Shown piece after piece: positions 17,428 to 26,321 of a stretch of DNA of 64,000 bases. The position numbers and the translations under genes were made by a program. Location: positions 1 through 64,000 of the forward strand of contig WRII01000006.1 in NCBI GenBank assembly GCA_009782825.1, given 5' to 3'. A model generated the notes under the pieces. The model saw only the letters and a list, made by a program, of their open reading frames with translations, did not search any database and was not told the DNA's origin. Within the stretch, counting starts at the first letter, position 1. Every line of letters begins with the position of its first letter. The stretch comes from Peptococcaceae bacterium (GTDB lineage Bacteria; Bacillota; Desulfitobacteriia; Desulfitobacteriales; Syntrophobotulaceae).

Positions 17428-18234
17428 TTGCCGAAAATAGTTTCTATTCGCACACCATCACTACTGCAATTTGACGGCCCTGAAGAAAAGGCCCGGCCTG
17501 CAAATCCGCCATCCTTCCAGGCAAACCCCAAGATTCACTACGGCGCCAACCAGCAATGGTATACCGGAATCTTAGGGAGCTGGCAGCGGCTGGCGGGTTG
17601 CGGGCCGACCAATGCCGCCAGTTTGTTGTGGTACTTGGCTCGCACCCGGCCTGGCTGCGCCGGCTTGGCTCCGCAGCCGGCTGCGGAACAGACTCGGGAG
17701 GTCATGATTTCCCACATGAAAACAGTGTGGCCTTATGTGAAACCGGGAATGCACGGAGTGAACCGCACAGATCTGTTCCGAGACGGCGTACTCCGCTTTG
17801 CGGTCGACAGGGGAATCTCACTCGCTGCTGATACCCTGGATGTGCCGCCGGAAACAGGAGATAGGCCTGACAGCGCCCAAGCGGCGATTTTTTTACAAAA
17901 CGCGCTGGAGCGGGATCTGCCCATAGCTTTTTTAAATCTGAACAGCGGAAAGGAGACGCGGCTGGAGTCCTGGCATTGGATGACGATCACAGCGTTTGCC
18001 CCGGAGACGCTGACCGGCTGGTGCTACGACCAAGGAACGTGCCGGGAGTTTGATCTGGCGCTGTGGCTGGAGACAACCCTGCGAGGCGGAGGGTTTGTGG
18101 TCGTATATCCGCTCGAGGCGAAGGAGGCGGAAGGTGTATCGCCCAATAGTTCTACCCCCACCCCAGGATCCTGCCCAGTTGATAGACAGCAACCGCCACA
18201 ATCCAGGCAAAATACGTCTGATAAAAGATCATAA
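17428..18234 (+). CDS. Peptidase C39-like (papain-fold) family protein
   Basis: A 268-residue protein with the signature of C39-like papain-fold proteins. The putative catalytic cysteine is C58 in LAGCGPTNAASLLWYL, the histidine H183 in ESWHWMTITAF and the aspartate D201 in WCYDQGT. No signal peptide is seen, so it is probably cytoplasmic. The start is TTG, supported by AGGAGGG seven bases upstream. Residues after about 232 are low in complexity (Ser/Pro/Gln rich), and the last 83 bp overlap the 3' end of feoB on the other strand, so the tail may be a recent extension. Function is unknown; the gene stands alone behind the leader element. Confidence 0.7.
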   Translation: MPKIVSIRTPSLLQFDGPEEKARPANPPSFQANPKIHYGANQQWYTGILGSWQRLAGCGPTNAASLLWYLARTRPGCAGLAPQPAAEQTREVMISHMKTVWPYVKPGMHGVNRTDLFRDGVLRFAVDRGISLAADTLDVPPETGDRPDSAQAAIFLQNALERDLPIAFLNLNSGKETRLESWHWMTITAFAPETLTGWCYDQGTCREFDLALWLETTLRGGGFVVVYPLEAKEAEGVSPNSSTPTPGSCPVDRQQPPQSRQNTSDKRS

Positions 18235-20185
18235 AAACCGTCCCTTTTAGGCTGCCAAGTTCACGCTTGACTGTGGAAATCGCCGCAACACACGGCGTAT
18301 ATAAGAGCGTAAACACGAGAAAACTGAGCGCGCTAAGCGGCGAAAATAACGTGGGCAAACTCTCCCCCAGCTCAGCCCCGCCAGCGCCCGTCAGAATGGC
18401 CAACGAACTGATAACTGCTTCCTTAGCGGTAAAACCCGCAAGCAGCGAGGTCGAAATACGCCAATCCGAAAACCCCATCGGGATAAATGCGGCGCTGATA
18501 GAACGTCCGATCGCCGCCAGCATACTGTCCGCACCGTCCCCGTCAATAACAGGGTTTAATCGTATATCAAAAGAGGCTAAGAACCAAATCACTATCGTTG
18601 CCAGCAAGATAACCGTAAACGCCCGTTGAATAAAATCCCAGGCTTTATCCCACATAAGAAGCAGGACAGTTTTTATCGAAGGAAAGCGGTAATTCGGCAG
18701 TTCCATCACAAACGGAACCGGCGACCCTCCAAATATGGTTTTTTTCATGAGAAAGCCGGACAGAACCCCTAGAATGATGCCCATGACATAGAGCCCCATC
18801 ATGACAAAGGCTTGATGTTTCGGAAAAAAGACAGCAGTAAACAATACATAGATAGGAATTTTCCCGCCACAGCTCATAAAAGGCGTCAGAAAAATTGTCA
18901 TTTTTCTGTCCCGGTCACTGGCCAGCGTCCGTGTTGCCATAACCGCCGGAACCGTGCAGCCAAAACCCACCAGCAAAGGAACAAAGCTGCGTCCGGACAA
19001 TCCTATTTTGCGTAAGGGCTTGTCCATAACGAAGGCCACCCTGGCCATATAGCCGCTGTCCTCTAACAAGGACAGAAAGAAGAATAACGTTACAATAATT
19101 GGCAAAATAATGAGAACAGCCCCCACCCCGCCAATGATCCCCTTGACGATAAAGGATTGCATCACAGGGTTGAGCCCATAGGTTGTTAACAGGGCGTCAA
19201 CACCGTCGCTGAAAAATTCCAACCCCCACTCGCATAATTCACTTAACCCCTTGCCGATAACCTCGAATGTCAGCCAAAACACCGTGAACATAATGCCTAA
19301 AAATGTGGGGATGGCCCAGACTTTATGGGTTAACACCCCATCCAGCTTAACGCTGCGCCGGAACTCCCGGCTTTCCCCAATTTTGACCACACACGTATCA
19401 CATATATCCTCGATAAATTGATAACGCATATCCGCCAAAGCCGCTTCCCTGTCCGTATCCAAATCCTTTTCCATTTCTTTGACGGCATGTTCAACCATGT
19501 CTATTTCATTTTCTGTTAGTCCCAGACTGTCGCGGATCGGCTCATCACCCTCCACAAGTTTGGTCGCCGCAAAACGCATGGGAATGTTGAGCCTTTGGGC
19601 ATGGTCTTCGATGAGATGCGCGATGGCGTGTATAGCCCTGTGAACCGCACCGCAGCAAAAATCAGTCCGTTCAGGCAGCTTGACCTTCTCCACGGTTTCC
19701 AGTGCCCGCTGGACAAGCTCAGAAAGACCTTGTTTCTTTACCGCAGAAATCGGGATCACCGGAATCCCAAGTTCTTCCTCAAAGCGTTGAATATCTATGC
19801 TGCCCTTGTTCGCCTGCACCTCGTCCATCATATTCAGGGCTAATACCATAGGGATCTTCAGCTCAATAAGCTGCAACGTCAAATACAGATTGCGTTCGAT
19901 ATTAGTCGCATCAACAATATTTATGATTCCGTCCGGTTTGTGTTTTAACAAAAAATCGCGGGTCACAATTTCCTCGCTCGTATAGGGAGACAGAGAATAA
20001 ATGCCGGGCAAATCCACTATTACAGCCGAGGATATAGATGTGATGTCTCTATACCCTATAACAGAACCTATTTTTTGTTCAACTGTTACACCGGGAAAAT
20101 TTCCGACATGTTGATTTGAGCCTGTCAGCTGGTTAAATAGAGTGGTCTTGCCGCAATTTTGGTTGCCCACAAGCGCAAAGATCAT
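18152..20185 (-). CDS. feoB: Ferrous iron transporter FeoB
   Basis: A 677-residue Fe(II) uptake protein of the cytoplasmic membrane. The N-terminal G domain shows GNQNCGKTTLFN (G1), DLPGIYSLSPY (G3) and NMMD (G4), followed by a helical regulatory domain and two Gate-type membrane halves from about residue 280, including the LLVGFGCTVPAVMATRTL signature. The start codon at 20185 lies inside feoA, which overlaps it by 53 bp, a common arrangement. The operon order is lipoprotein, feoA, feoB. The 3' end runs into a convergent gene by 83 bp. Confidence 0.96.
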   Translation of the reverse strand: MIFALVGNQNCGKTTLFNQLTGSNQHVGNFPGVTVEQKIGSVIGYRDITSISSAVIVDLPGIYSLSPYTSEEIVTRDFLLKHKPDGIINIVDATNIERNLYLTLQLIELKIPMVLALNMMDEVQANKGSIDIQRFEEELGIPVIPISAVKKQGLSELVQRALETVEKVKLPERTDFCCGAVHRAIHAIAHLIEDHAQRLNIPMRFAATKLVEGDEPIRDSLGLTENEIDMVEHAVKEMEKDLDTDREAALADMRYQFIEDICDTCVVKIGESREFRRSVKLDGVLTHKVWAIPTFLGIMFTVFWLTFEVIGKGLSELCEWGLEFFSDGVDALLTTYGLNPVMQSFIVKGIIGGVGAVLIILPIIVTLFFFLSLLEDSGYMARVAFVMDKPLRKIGLSGRSFVPLLVGFGCTVPAVMATRTLASDRDRKMTIFLTPFMSCGGKIPIYVLFTAVFFPKHQAFVMMGLYVMGIILGVLSGFLMKKTIFGGSPVPFVMELPNYRFPSIKTVLLLMWDKAWDFIQRAFTVILLATIVIWFLASFDIRLNPVIDGDGADSMLAAIGRSISAAFIPMGFSDWRISTSLLAGFTAKEAVISSLAILTGAGGAELGESLPTLFSPLSALSFLVFTLLYTPCVAAISTVKRELGSLKGTVFMIFYQTYFAWIVAVAVYQLGRILGWG

Positions 20186-20411
20186 GCTGCAACTCCTCCA
20201 CTGTGATTTTTTCCGCGTCTTCCAAACGCAATGTCAACACATAACCTCGCAGCAGCAGTTCTATCGGATCGCCCATGGGTGCAACTTTTTTTACGGTTAT
20301 AACAGTCCGAGGTGTGATCCCCATTTCCAGCAACCGCCGCCTGAGGGCCTTTTCGCCGCCGACTGCCACCACACTGCCGCTTTGCCCTACTTTTAATTCT
20401 CTTAAAGTCAT
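20133..20411 (-). CDS. feoA: Ferrous iron transport protein FeoA
   Basis: A 92-residue SH3-like protein that supports FeoB. The typical layout is visible: MTLRELKVGQSGSVVAVGG, then RRRLLEMGITPRTVITVKKVAPMGDPIE and the closing LRGYVLTLRLEDAEKI. The ATG at 20411 shares four bases (ATGA) with the stop of the upstream lipoprotein gene, and the 3' end overlaps feoB by 53 bp, so the three genes appear translationally linked. Confidence 0.93.
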   Translation of the reverse strand: MTLRELKVGQSGSVVAVGGEKALRRRLLEMGITPRTVITVKKVAPMGDPIELLLRGYVLTLRLEDAEKITVEELQHDLCACGQPKLRQDHSI

Positions 20412-21454
20412 TTCAAACCTCGACTCAAGGCACATTCTTGAATAACCTTGCCTTGTTTAACATCAACAATTATAAACTTAACATAACCATATCCTTCACC
20501 GGGTATTTCTCCGTTGATTTGTTTGACAAGGCAAAATCGGTCATCATCAATCTGAGCGGCCGCAGTCCAAGTCCCCGGCTCCGCCGTTGGCAGAGAATGG
20601 TTTGATTTGAGTGCTTCAGTATATTTTTTCTGAATATTATATTCATAACTATGTTTTTCGGTGTCCTCATCTTCAATATAATATGGTTTATATCGCTCTT
20701 CTTCAGATAGAACCTTAGATACATCAGAATCTTTTGGTATTAATGTAACATCGTCATTTTCGAAATCCACTCTATACATATATTCGAATGGAAATATTTC
20801 TCTAAATTCTAGGGAGTCTCCTTCTTCCCCACTCGTTCTGGTCGAAAATATGGCATATTGTCCATTAGCCGCAAAAGATCCCCCTATGCTTATCAGATCT
20901 GTTGGCGCTTCATAAATATTATACCCTCGGCAATCAAGAGCTTTATCAGTTTTATTTTCTTTAATGTTATACCGAAAGGTTAACAACCCATCACTATTTC
21001 TTACATAAATATAATTAGAGTCAGCAAACATAATATTCCATGGATCAATTCCTGCTGAGATTGTTTCTAAAACACCTGCCGCTTCTTTTATGGAAATAAA
21101 CTTTGGCGGAGTTTCATGATTTTGTTTTTTGATTTTCTCTAAAATTTCTGCGCCTGATTTCTTGGGTCCATTCCCATTATCGGAAAATGGTTGTAAATAT
21201 TGCATATCATCAACGCGATACAAAAACCAACCGCGTGCGCCCGTTTTATAAACCGTTTCACCAAGTAAATTCATCATGTCTCCGTATGTCATTTCTTCTG
21301 TTATTTTTAATATGTCAGAAGAAGAAACATGCCTAACTTCAGCTTCCGCTGCAGATATAGGTGTTGATGCAGATGAGTTTTTTCTGTCGTTACTACACGC
21401 CAATAAATTGACGATAAAAACAATGCTGACTATTATGACAATAAGCTTTTTCAT
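20408..21454 (-). CDS. Lipoprotein coupled to feoAB
   Basis: A 348-residue predicted lipoprotein: basic start MKKL, hydrophobic stretch and lipobox LLACS with the lipidated cysteine at 20. The segment after it (ITEEMTYGDMMNLLGETV followed by GWFLYRVDD) resembles the small SmpA/OmlA-like fold found in many Gram-positive lipoproteins. The rest is not recognised. The ATG at 21454 has AGGAG 11 bases upstream. The stop overlaps the feoA start as ATGA, which ties its translation to the iron uptake genes. It might be an extracytoplasmic partner of Feo, or a sensor; this is inference from position only. Confidence 0.7.
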   Translation of the reverse strand: MKKLIVIIVSIVFIVNLLACSNDRKNSSASTPISAAEAEVRHVSSSDILKITEEMTYGDMMNLLGETVYKTGARGWFLYRVDDMQYLQPFSDNGNGPKKSGAEILEKIKKQNHETPPKFISIKEAAGVLETISAGIDPWNIMFADSNYIYVRNSDGLLTFRYNIKENKTDKALDCRGYNIYEAPTDLISIGGSFAANGQYAIFSTRTSGEEGDSLEFREIFPFEYMYRVDFENDDVTLIPKDSDVSKVLSEEERYKPYYIEDEDTEKHSYEYNIQKKYTEALKSNHSLPTAEPGTWTAAAQIDDDRFCLVKQINGEIPGEGYGYVKFIIVDVKQGKVIQECALSRGLK

Positions 21455-21621
21455 TCCTATAACAACTCCTAAAGCCATCATACTCATTATACTGTAATGT
21501 CCAAATAATAACAAGTCAATCCTGATTCTGTTGTATATCACATGATATAAGCGAGCACAGCTTTATGGCAATACAAAAACATATAGAAGACTGGAAGCGC
21601 GTTATTTCATAATTTCATAAC

Positions 21622-22746
21622 TTATTTCCTTACAGTCCCTAATTCGAAATCCAATTTTCTACATTCCACGCCATTGACAATCAGTGTAATTGAATGGGTT
21701 CCGGGATAATGCTTTCTTGTACTTACATCTGCAAAAGAGTGCTTTTTTATGTAAGGCTTTTTTTCATTTTCTTTTAATGAAACTTCCGAGATCTGAAAAA
21801 TTTTTCTGTTTCTTTTCCCATTGGATTTTACATAATCGATCCCATATTCCAGCCTTGCTTTTGTTGCTTCCTGTGCTGAAATCGTAAACGAAAAAGTGAT
21901 ATCCTCTCCAAGTGAAATAGATGCTGCCTCTAAAGCAAAGTCTGTAACATCTATAGAAGCAGCATCTTGAAATCCAAAAATAGCCAGAACCTCACGATTT
22001 CCTTTTTTAAGCAGTGTTCGGCATCCATGCTTGACGATCCAATTCGTGTGCTCATTTTTTCCGTACCAGTCTTTCGCGAGTTTCGCAACCAAATCCGGGT
22101 GTGTTTTGGAAATGTCATTTAGATTGTTGGCCACACTCCTGCGTACATGTGGTGATGGATCGGTTTTTAATTGCTCCAATATAGGCAGGATAGGTGTTGG
22201 ATCTTTTTTAAAACTGTTCAATGCCTGAGTCCATGGCAGCTGAGGACGGCAACCTTCACTGGAAAGCCTGCGGATGTGTTCATTTTCATGCTTGGACCAA
22301 GCGTACATTTGCGCCATCATGCGTTCTTCATGTTTGAGGATAAAGGGCCTTACGGCCCCTTCCGAAGAGGCATAGGGGGTATACCTCTCCAAGGCGCCTA
22401 TGGATAAATCCCAATTCATTTCATCCTGCCCGTAAAGCTCAACAAAAACGGGAAAAAAACAGCCATAAGCATCCAACCAACTGCCATAATTCATAACCAC
22501 TTTATCAATAATGCTCAGAGCTTCTCCATAATCTGACGGCAAGTATTTCCCTAAGTTCACGCTTATTTGGTAAACCCTGCCCTTAAACTCTAAGTCGTCC
22601 CATGTCTCGTCCATGGTCGACTTTAGAAACTCGTCAACCTGAAAGGCATTATAAACGGATTGAATATCCAGGGCCAGTTCGCGAAGGGATTCATGGTTAT
22701 ATCTGTCTTTCAATGCCTCCATGTATTTCTCCTTTACCGTTTTCAT
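21622..22746 (-). CDS. AlkC-like DNA alkylation repair glycosylase
   Basis: A 374-residue HEAT-repeat protein of the AlkC/AlkD group of DNA glycosylases, which remove bulky or cationic alkyl-purines without flipping the base. The helical repeats span about 1-245; the family-typical segment SSEGCRPQLPW with DPSPHVRRSVANNLNDISK is present. The C-terminal 120 residues are beta-rich (from ASIDVTDFALEAAS) and fit the immunoglobulin-like domain known from AlkC proteins. The gene follows the tubulin-like gene by 63 bp on the same strand, but looks like an independent repair function. Confidence 0.85.
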   Translation of the reverse strand: MKTVKEKYMEALKDRYNHESLRELALDIQSVYNAFQVDEFLKSTMDETWDDLEFKGRVYQISVNLGKYLPSDYGEALSIIDKVVMNYGSWLDAYGCFFPVFVELYGQDEMNWDLSIGALERYTPYASSEGAVRPFILKHEERMMAQMYAWSKHENEHIRRLSSEGCRPQLPWTQALNSFKKDPTPILPILEQLKTDPSPHVRRSVANNLNDISKTHPDLVAKLAKDWYGKNEHTNWIVKHGCRTLLKKGNREVLAIFGFQDAASIDVTDFALEAASISLGEDITFSFTISAQEATKARLEYGIDYVKSNGKRNRKIFQISEVSLKENEKKPYIKKHSFADVSTRKHYPGTHSITLIVNGVECRKLDFELGTVRK

Positions 22747-22809
22747 ACAGACCGATCTTTTTCAAAATGACATCTTCTCATATGATTTGCAAATTCTTCT
22801 CCACTACCC

Positions 22810-25800
22810 TCAAGAAGGAATTTGCTCACTCCCCAGCACATCCTCGCAAAACTGACGCTTTGAGAAGTCATTGACTCTTTCCGCCGCTTCAGCAAACCCT
22901 TTGCTAATCAACACCTTAATAACAACCTGTAAAAGCATCCGCAGATAATCATCTATAACAGACGGGTGATTCTCTTTGTAAAGACCAAAATTCCCGATAA
23001 ACAACTCAAGCTGGCTCTCAACAATCGTGATATATGTGCTATTCCGTTCATTTTCCGGACACAGAATCGCAATCTGTTCATACAGCGTTTCCAGTGTTGT
23101 TTCCAACAGCATAAGCCCTTGCTCAAGAATAAAATCATCCGGCGGCGTAGTCGCCTTAAATGCAGCCGCAATGCCAAAAATGCTCATTCTCCGGCTATCC
23201 TTGGAGAGTTCACGCAGAGTGAGGGCATTAATCCCCTTGTGCAGTGTTCCCTGCTCAAATTTAACAACATTATTTTTGCGGGCCGATTCCAGTTCGTTTT
23301 CAATGGCACTCAGTATTTTCTTAACAATGACAGGATTAAGTGTCAAAGCGTCAATAACCCGATAGAAGGTGTCACATGGAGCGCCGTTGGAGACCTCAAG
23401 GGGGATTTCTTTAATGCTGTCCTTGAGCCACAGACTGTATTTATAGGTGTCACCCGCCTTTTCATACCGGATACGCTCATACAGCAGCCCCAGTACAAGG
23501 GCTTTGTATATGGTTTTTTCCTGCTCTTTTTGCAGTTCATCATTCAGATCAGGCATTTCGGAAATAAGATGCCAGTGCTTATGAAGGTGCGGCGTAATAA
23601 CCGGCGTGGTAAGCGTGTCAGGCTCAATACGGCTAATCATATCAAAATACGCTTTGTTATACTCGCCCGCTTCCAACATAACCGTTTTGCTTTTTTGCGG
23701 TGGCGAAAATTTGAGCAAGTCATAAGGAAATAAGCCATAAATCGCGCTGTAAAACAAGATCCTTTCCACATCGATTTCGTCATCATCACTGGGAACACCG
23801 CCAAAGGAGAGCAGTTCAGAATTCACAAACCCTTCCCGTTCGGGATCGTCGATTAAATACAATCTTTTATTAAACGCACATGCGTGGATGGGAACAGGTT
23901 CCTCCCCCACAGGCCGGTTGATAAAAGGATCAGAAAGTTTTTTCGTCTCTGTAATCACTTTCTTAACATATTCAGTTATCAAGGTGCTTTCCTGAATGCC
24001 TTCTTCATATTCGGCCTCCACTTCCAACGCGCGGATAATATCCATCTTGATATCCGTGCTGTAAGCTTCCATAACAGAAGTCATAAAATGCCTCAAGATT
24101 TCATGGTCAAAGATGTCTTTGAAAAACGTGCTTGTCTTGACCTCCTGAGAAACCCCAAAGAGCCTGACCTGGGTGTATATCCTCATACAGAGATCGCCAG
24201 GCAAATGAAGAGCACTTCCGGTAAACTCCATTTTCTCATAAAACTTATCCAGGCATTTTTTTGATGTGCAGACATACCGAATGGCATTGCCTTTATTGAG
24301 CCGGTACTTTTCTTCCGAAGTCTTGATCTGACGCTCAATTTCACTGACATTGCCATCAAACGATTTATAGAACAACTCAAAAGACTTGCTGAGGTCGCGG
24401 ATATATTTCACGGCTGCTGTCAGCACCATGACATAGGGCGCCGTCACACGATAATCGGCAACGGTTCCCAGAAGAGACTCAAACTGTTCAATATAATCTC
24501 TTTTTTCGCCTTCATATCTTTTCCTTATGCGAGCCCAGAATCCCGCATCGTCAATTTTGCGCATAAAGTCGCCAATGTTCTCAATCACATCCGTATCAGG
24601 ATCATCAAACAACACATCAAAGCTCTTAAACGCCTTCTCAGCAAGCTCTTTTTTCTTTTCCGCCTCCGCCAGCTTTTTGAGCAGAGTTTGCAAAACCTGA
24701 TACAGGAAGTAACGGGCAGCATTCGGGTGCATAAACTCTTTGGTGTTGTCCCTTAGATAGGTTTCAATCTGAGTGGGAAGCCCGCCGACAGTGACATCTT
24801 CTCCATCATTAAACTTAAAGAGTTCATACGCGGCAACACGGCCAATGTCGCCCACGCGTCGAACCACAAGTTCTTTGTAGGACAGCAGATAGTTGTAGGC
24901 GTTTCTAAAGATATCCATGTCGATTTTCTCTCTGCCGCCGGTTGTCAGCGCATCCACCGCGCTCTGCGCCGTGTCGCGGCTGTTGTCTATCTCCGTCTGG
25001 CCGCTTCTGGAAATGCTCCGGACAAATTTTACAAGAGCGTCAATATACTCGTTCCATTTGCAGCTAATCTCCGTAAAGCCATCTTTGTCAAAACGATATG
25101 ACGCGTTGCGCGTAAACATGGCAAAAGCATTCCCGTTTTCAGCAGCAGCATCAACAGAACGGATATATTCCGTCGCCGGATCAATTTCAGCGACATTGTG
25201 CCCTTTGAGCCGGGCGCGATTGTTGTCTATGCTTTTTTTGTGATAATCCCGGTCAAAAACAGTCCAGTGATCCGATACGGTCTGCGTGGCCCATTTGAGC
25301 GCTATATATCTCAGGATATGATCCGACGGGTACACAAGTTCCGACGCGCCGGCCCCGGCATATCGGTTACGGCTCTGCCCGGACACCAGTGTTCGAATGG
25401 TATTGTCTTCGGAGGAATTGCTGCGCGTGTTCATGGGGCCGATTGACTGGGCGTAAATACATGTCGCCGCATGATCTAAATATTGCTCGGTGGAATTCAG
25501 TTTTTTTCCTTCAATATTCTGGGCGTCAAACATAAAGGTGAAATCCATGGGCAGCACGTCATATTCCTCAAACTGATTTGTCCCGGCTTTGGGAAACAGC
25601 AGGTGAACCTTATCCTGGTATCGCTGCGGCAGATTGCCATCGGCTTTAAGAATGAAGGCGTTTAACTCGCGCAGCACGGCATAAGCATTGGCTTTAAAAG
25701 CGTTGCGCATGGGTTCGGCGGTTACGGCGCCGTATAAAATCTCCGGCAGAATAAAGAAACCGCGCGTAATGCTGCCGGGAATTTGGATTTTTGTTTTTAG

Positions 25801-26298
25801 GAATTGTTTAATATACATAGATATCGGGAGAATAAGCCCTGATCCGGTACCTCCCGCCAATGTGCTGACAATAATAACGCGAAGAACCTGGGTGTTTCCT
25901 GAACTCTCCAGCTTGTAAAGATCATAGATCGCGCTGTCCAGGGGCTCTAAGCCCCCTCGTTTCATGGCGGTGACAAAGGCAAGGTGAGAAATCGCCCGCA
26001 CCTGCCCGGCGCCCTCACTGAGAGTTTTGCGGTACAAGTTGGGATTCACGGGAAATGAATTGTCCCTTGTGAATTCGTCAAGGTGCAAATAGTCGCCCAC
26101 AGTCATATTGGTCGATGTTTGCACAGTATGAATAAACGGGTTTTCCCTTTTGATCTTGCCCAATTCATTAACGTCGGTATCAAAGATCACAAAATTAATC
26201 CGCTCCCGCTGCCTTTCATCGGTAATCATTGCTGAGAGTTTGGCCGTGATTTTTGAGCCTATACCGCCAAGTCCAACAATTAAAGTCGGTGCTAACAT
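22810..26298 (-). CDS. Large tubulin/FtsZ-superfamily GTPase (Tubulin_2-like)
   Basis: A 1162-residue protein whose N-terminal third fits the divergent tubulin-like family. It begins with LIVGLGGIGSKITAKL (glycine loop at 9-14), has VIFDTDVNEL at the end of the second strand and the tubulin/FtsZ signature AGGTGSGL at 148-155, which contacts the nucleotide phosphates. The long remainder is mostly helical, with a charged, coiled-coil-like stretch around AEAEKKKELAEKAFKSF, and has no membrane span. The start at 26298 has a perfect AAAGGAGGAG. It lies 23 bp after the VWA membrane protein gene and is surely cotranscribed. Known relatives have been proposed to remodel membranes; the role here is unproven. 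FtsZ itself is about 350 residues, so this is not FtsZ. Confidence 0.85.
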   Translation of the reverse strand: MLAPTLIVGLGGIGSKITAKLSAMITDERQRERINFVIFDTDVNELGKIKRENPFIHTVQTSTNMTVGDYLHLDEFTRDNSFPVNPNLYRKTLSEGAGQVRAISHLAFVTAMKRGGLEPLDSAIYDLYKLESSGNTQVLRVIIVSTLAGGTGSGLILPISMYIKQFLKTKIQIPGSITRGFFILPEILYGAVTAEPMRNAFKANAYAVLRELNAFILKADGNLPQRYQDKVHLLFPKAGTNQFEEYDVLPMDFTFMFDAQNIEGKKLNSTEQYLDHAATCIYAQSIGPMNTRSNSSEDNTIRTLVSGQSRNRYAGAGASELVYPSDHILRYIALKWATQTVSDHWTVFDRDYHKKSIDNNRARLKGHNVAEIDPATEYIRSVDAAAENGNAFAMFTRNASYRFDKDGFTEISCKWNEYIDALVKFVRSISRSGQTEIDNSRDTAQSAVDALTTGGREKIDMDIFRNAYNYLLSYKELVVRRVGDIGRVAAYELFKFNDGEDVTVGGLPTQIETYLRDNTKEFMHPNAARYFLYQVLQTLLKKLAEAEKKKELAEKAFKSFDVLFDDPDTDVIENIGDFMRKIDDAGFWARIRKRYEGEKRDYIEQFESLLGTVADYRVTAPYVMVLTAAVKYIRDLSKSFELFYKSFDGNVSEIERQIKTSEEKYRLNKGNAIRYVCTSKKCLDKFYEKMEFTGSALHLPGDLCMRIYTQVRLFGVSQEVKTSTFFKDIFDHEILRHFMTSVMEAYSTDIKMDIIRALEVEAEYEEGIQESTLITEYVKKVITETKKLSDPFINRPVGEEPVPIHACAFNKRLYLIDDPEREGFVNSELLSFGGVPSDDDEIDVERILFYSAIYGLFPYDLLKFSPPQKSKTVMLEAGEYNKAYFDMISRIEPDTLTTPVITPHLHKHWHLISEMPDLNDELQKEQEKTIYKALVLGLLYERIRYEKAGDTYKYSLWLKDSIKEIPLEVSNGAPCDTFYRVIDALTLNPVIVKKILSAIENELESARKNNVVKFEQGTLHKGINALTLRELSKDSRRMSIFGIAAAFKATTPPDDFILEQGLMLLETTLETLYEQIAILCPENERNSTYITIVESQLELFIGNFGLYKENHPSVIDDYLRMLLQVVIKVLISKGFAEAAERVNDFSKRQFCEDVLGSEQIPS

Positions 26299-26321
26299 AT
26301 TTTCTCCTCCTTTGATGATCC

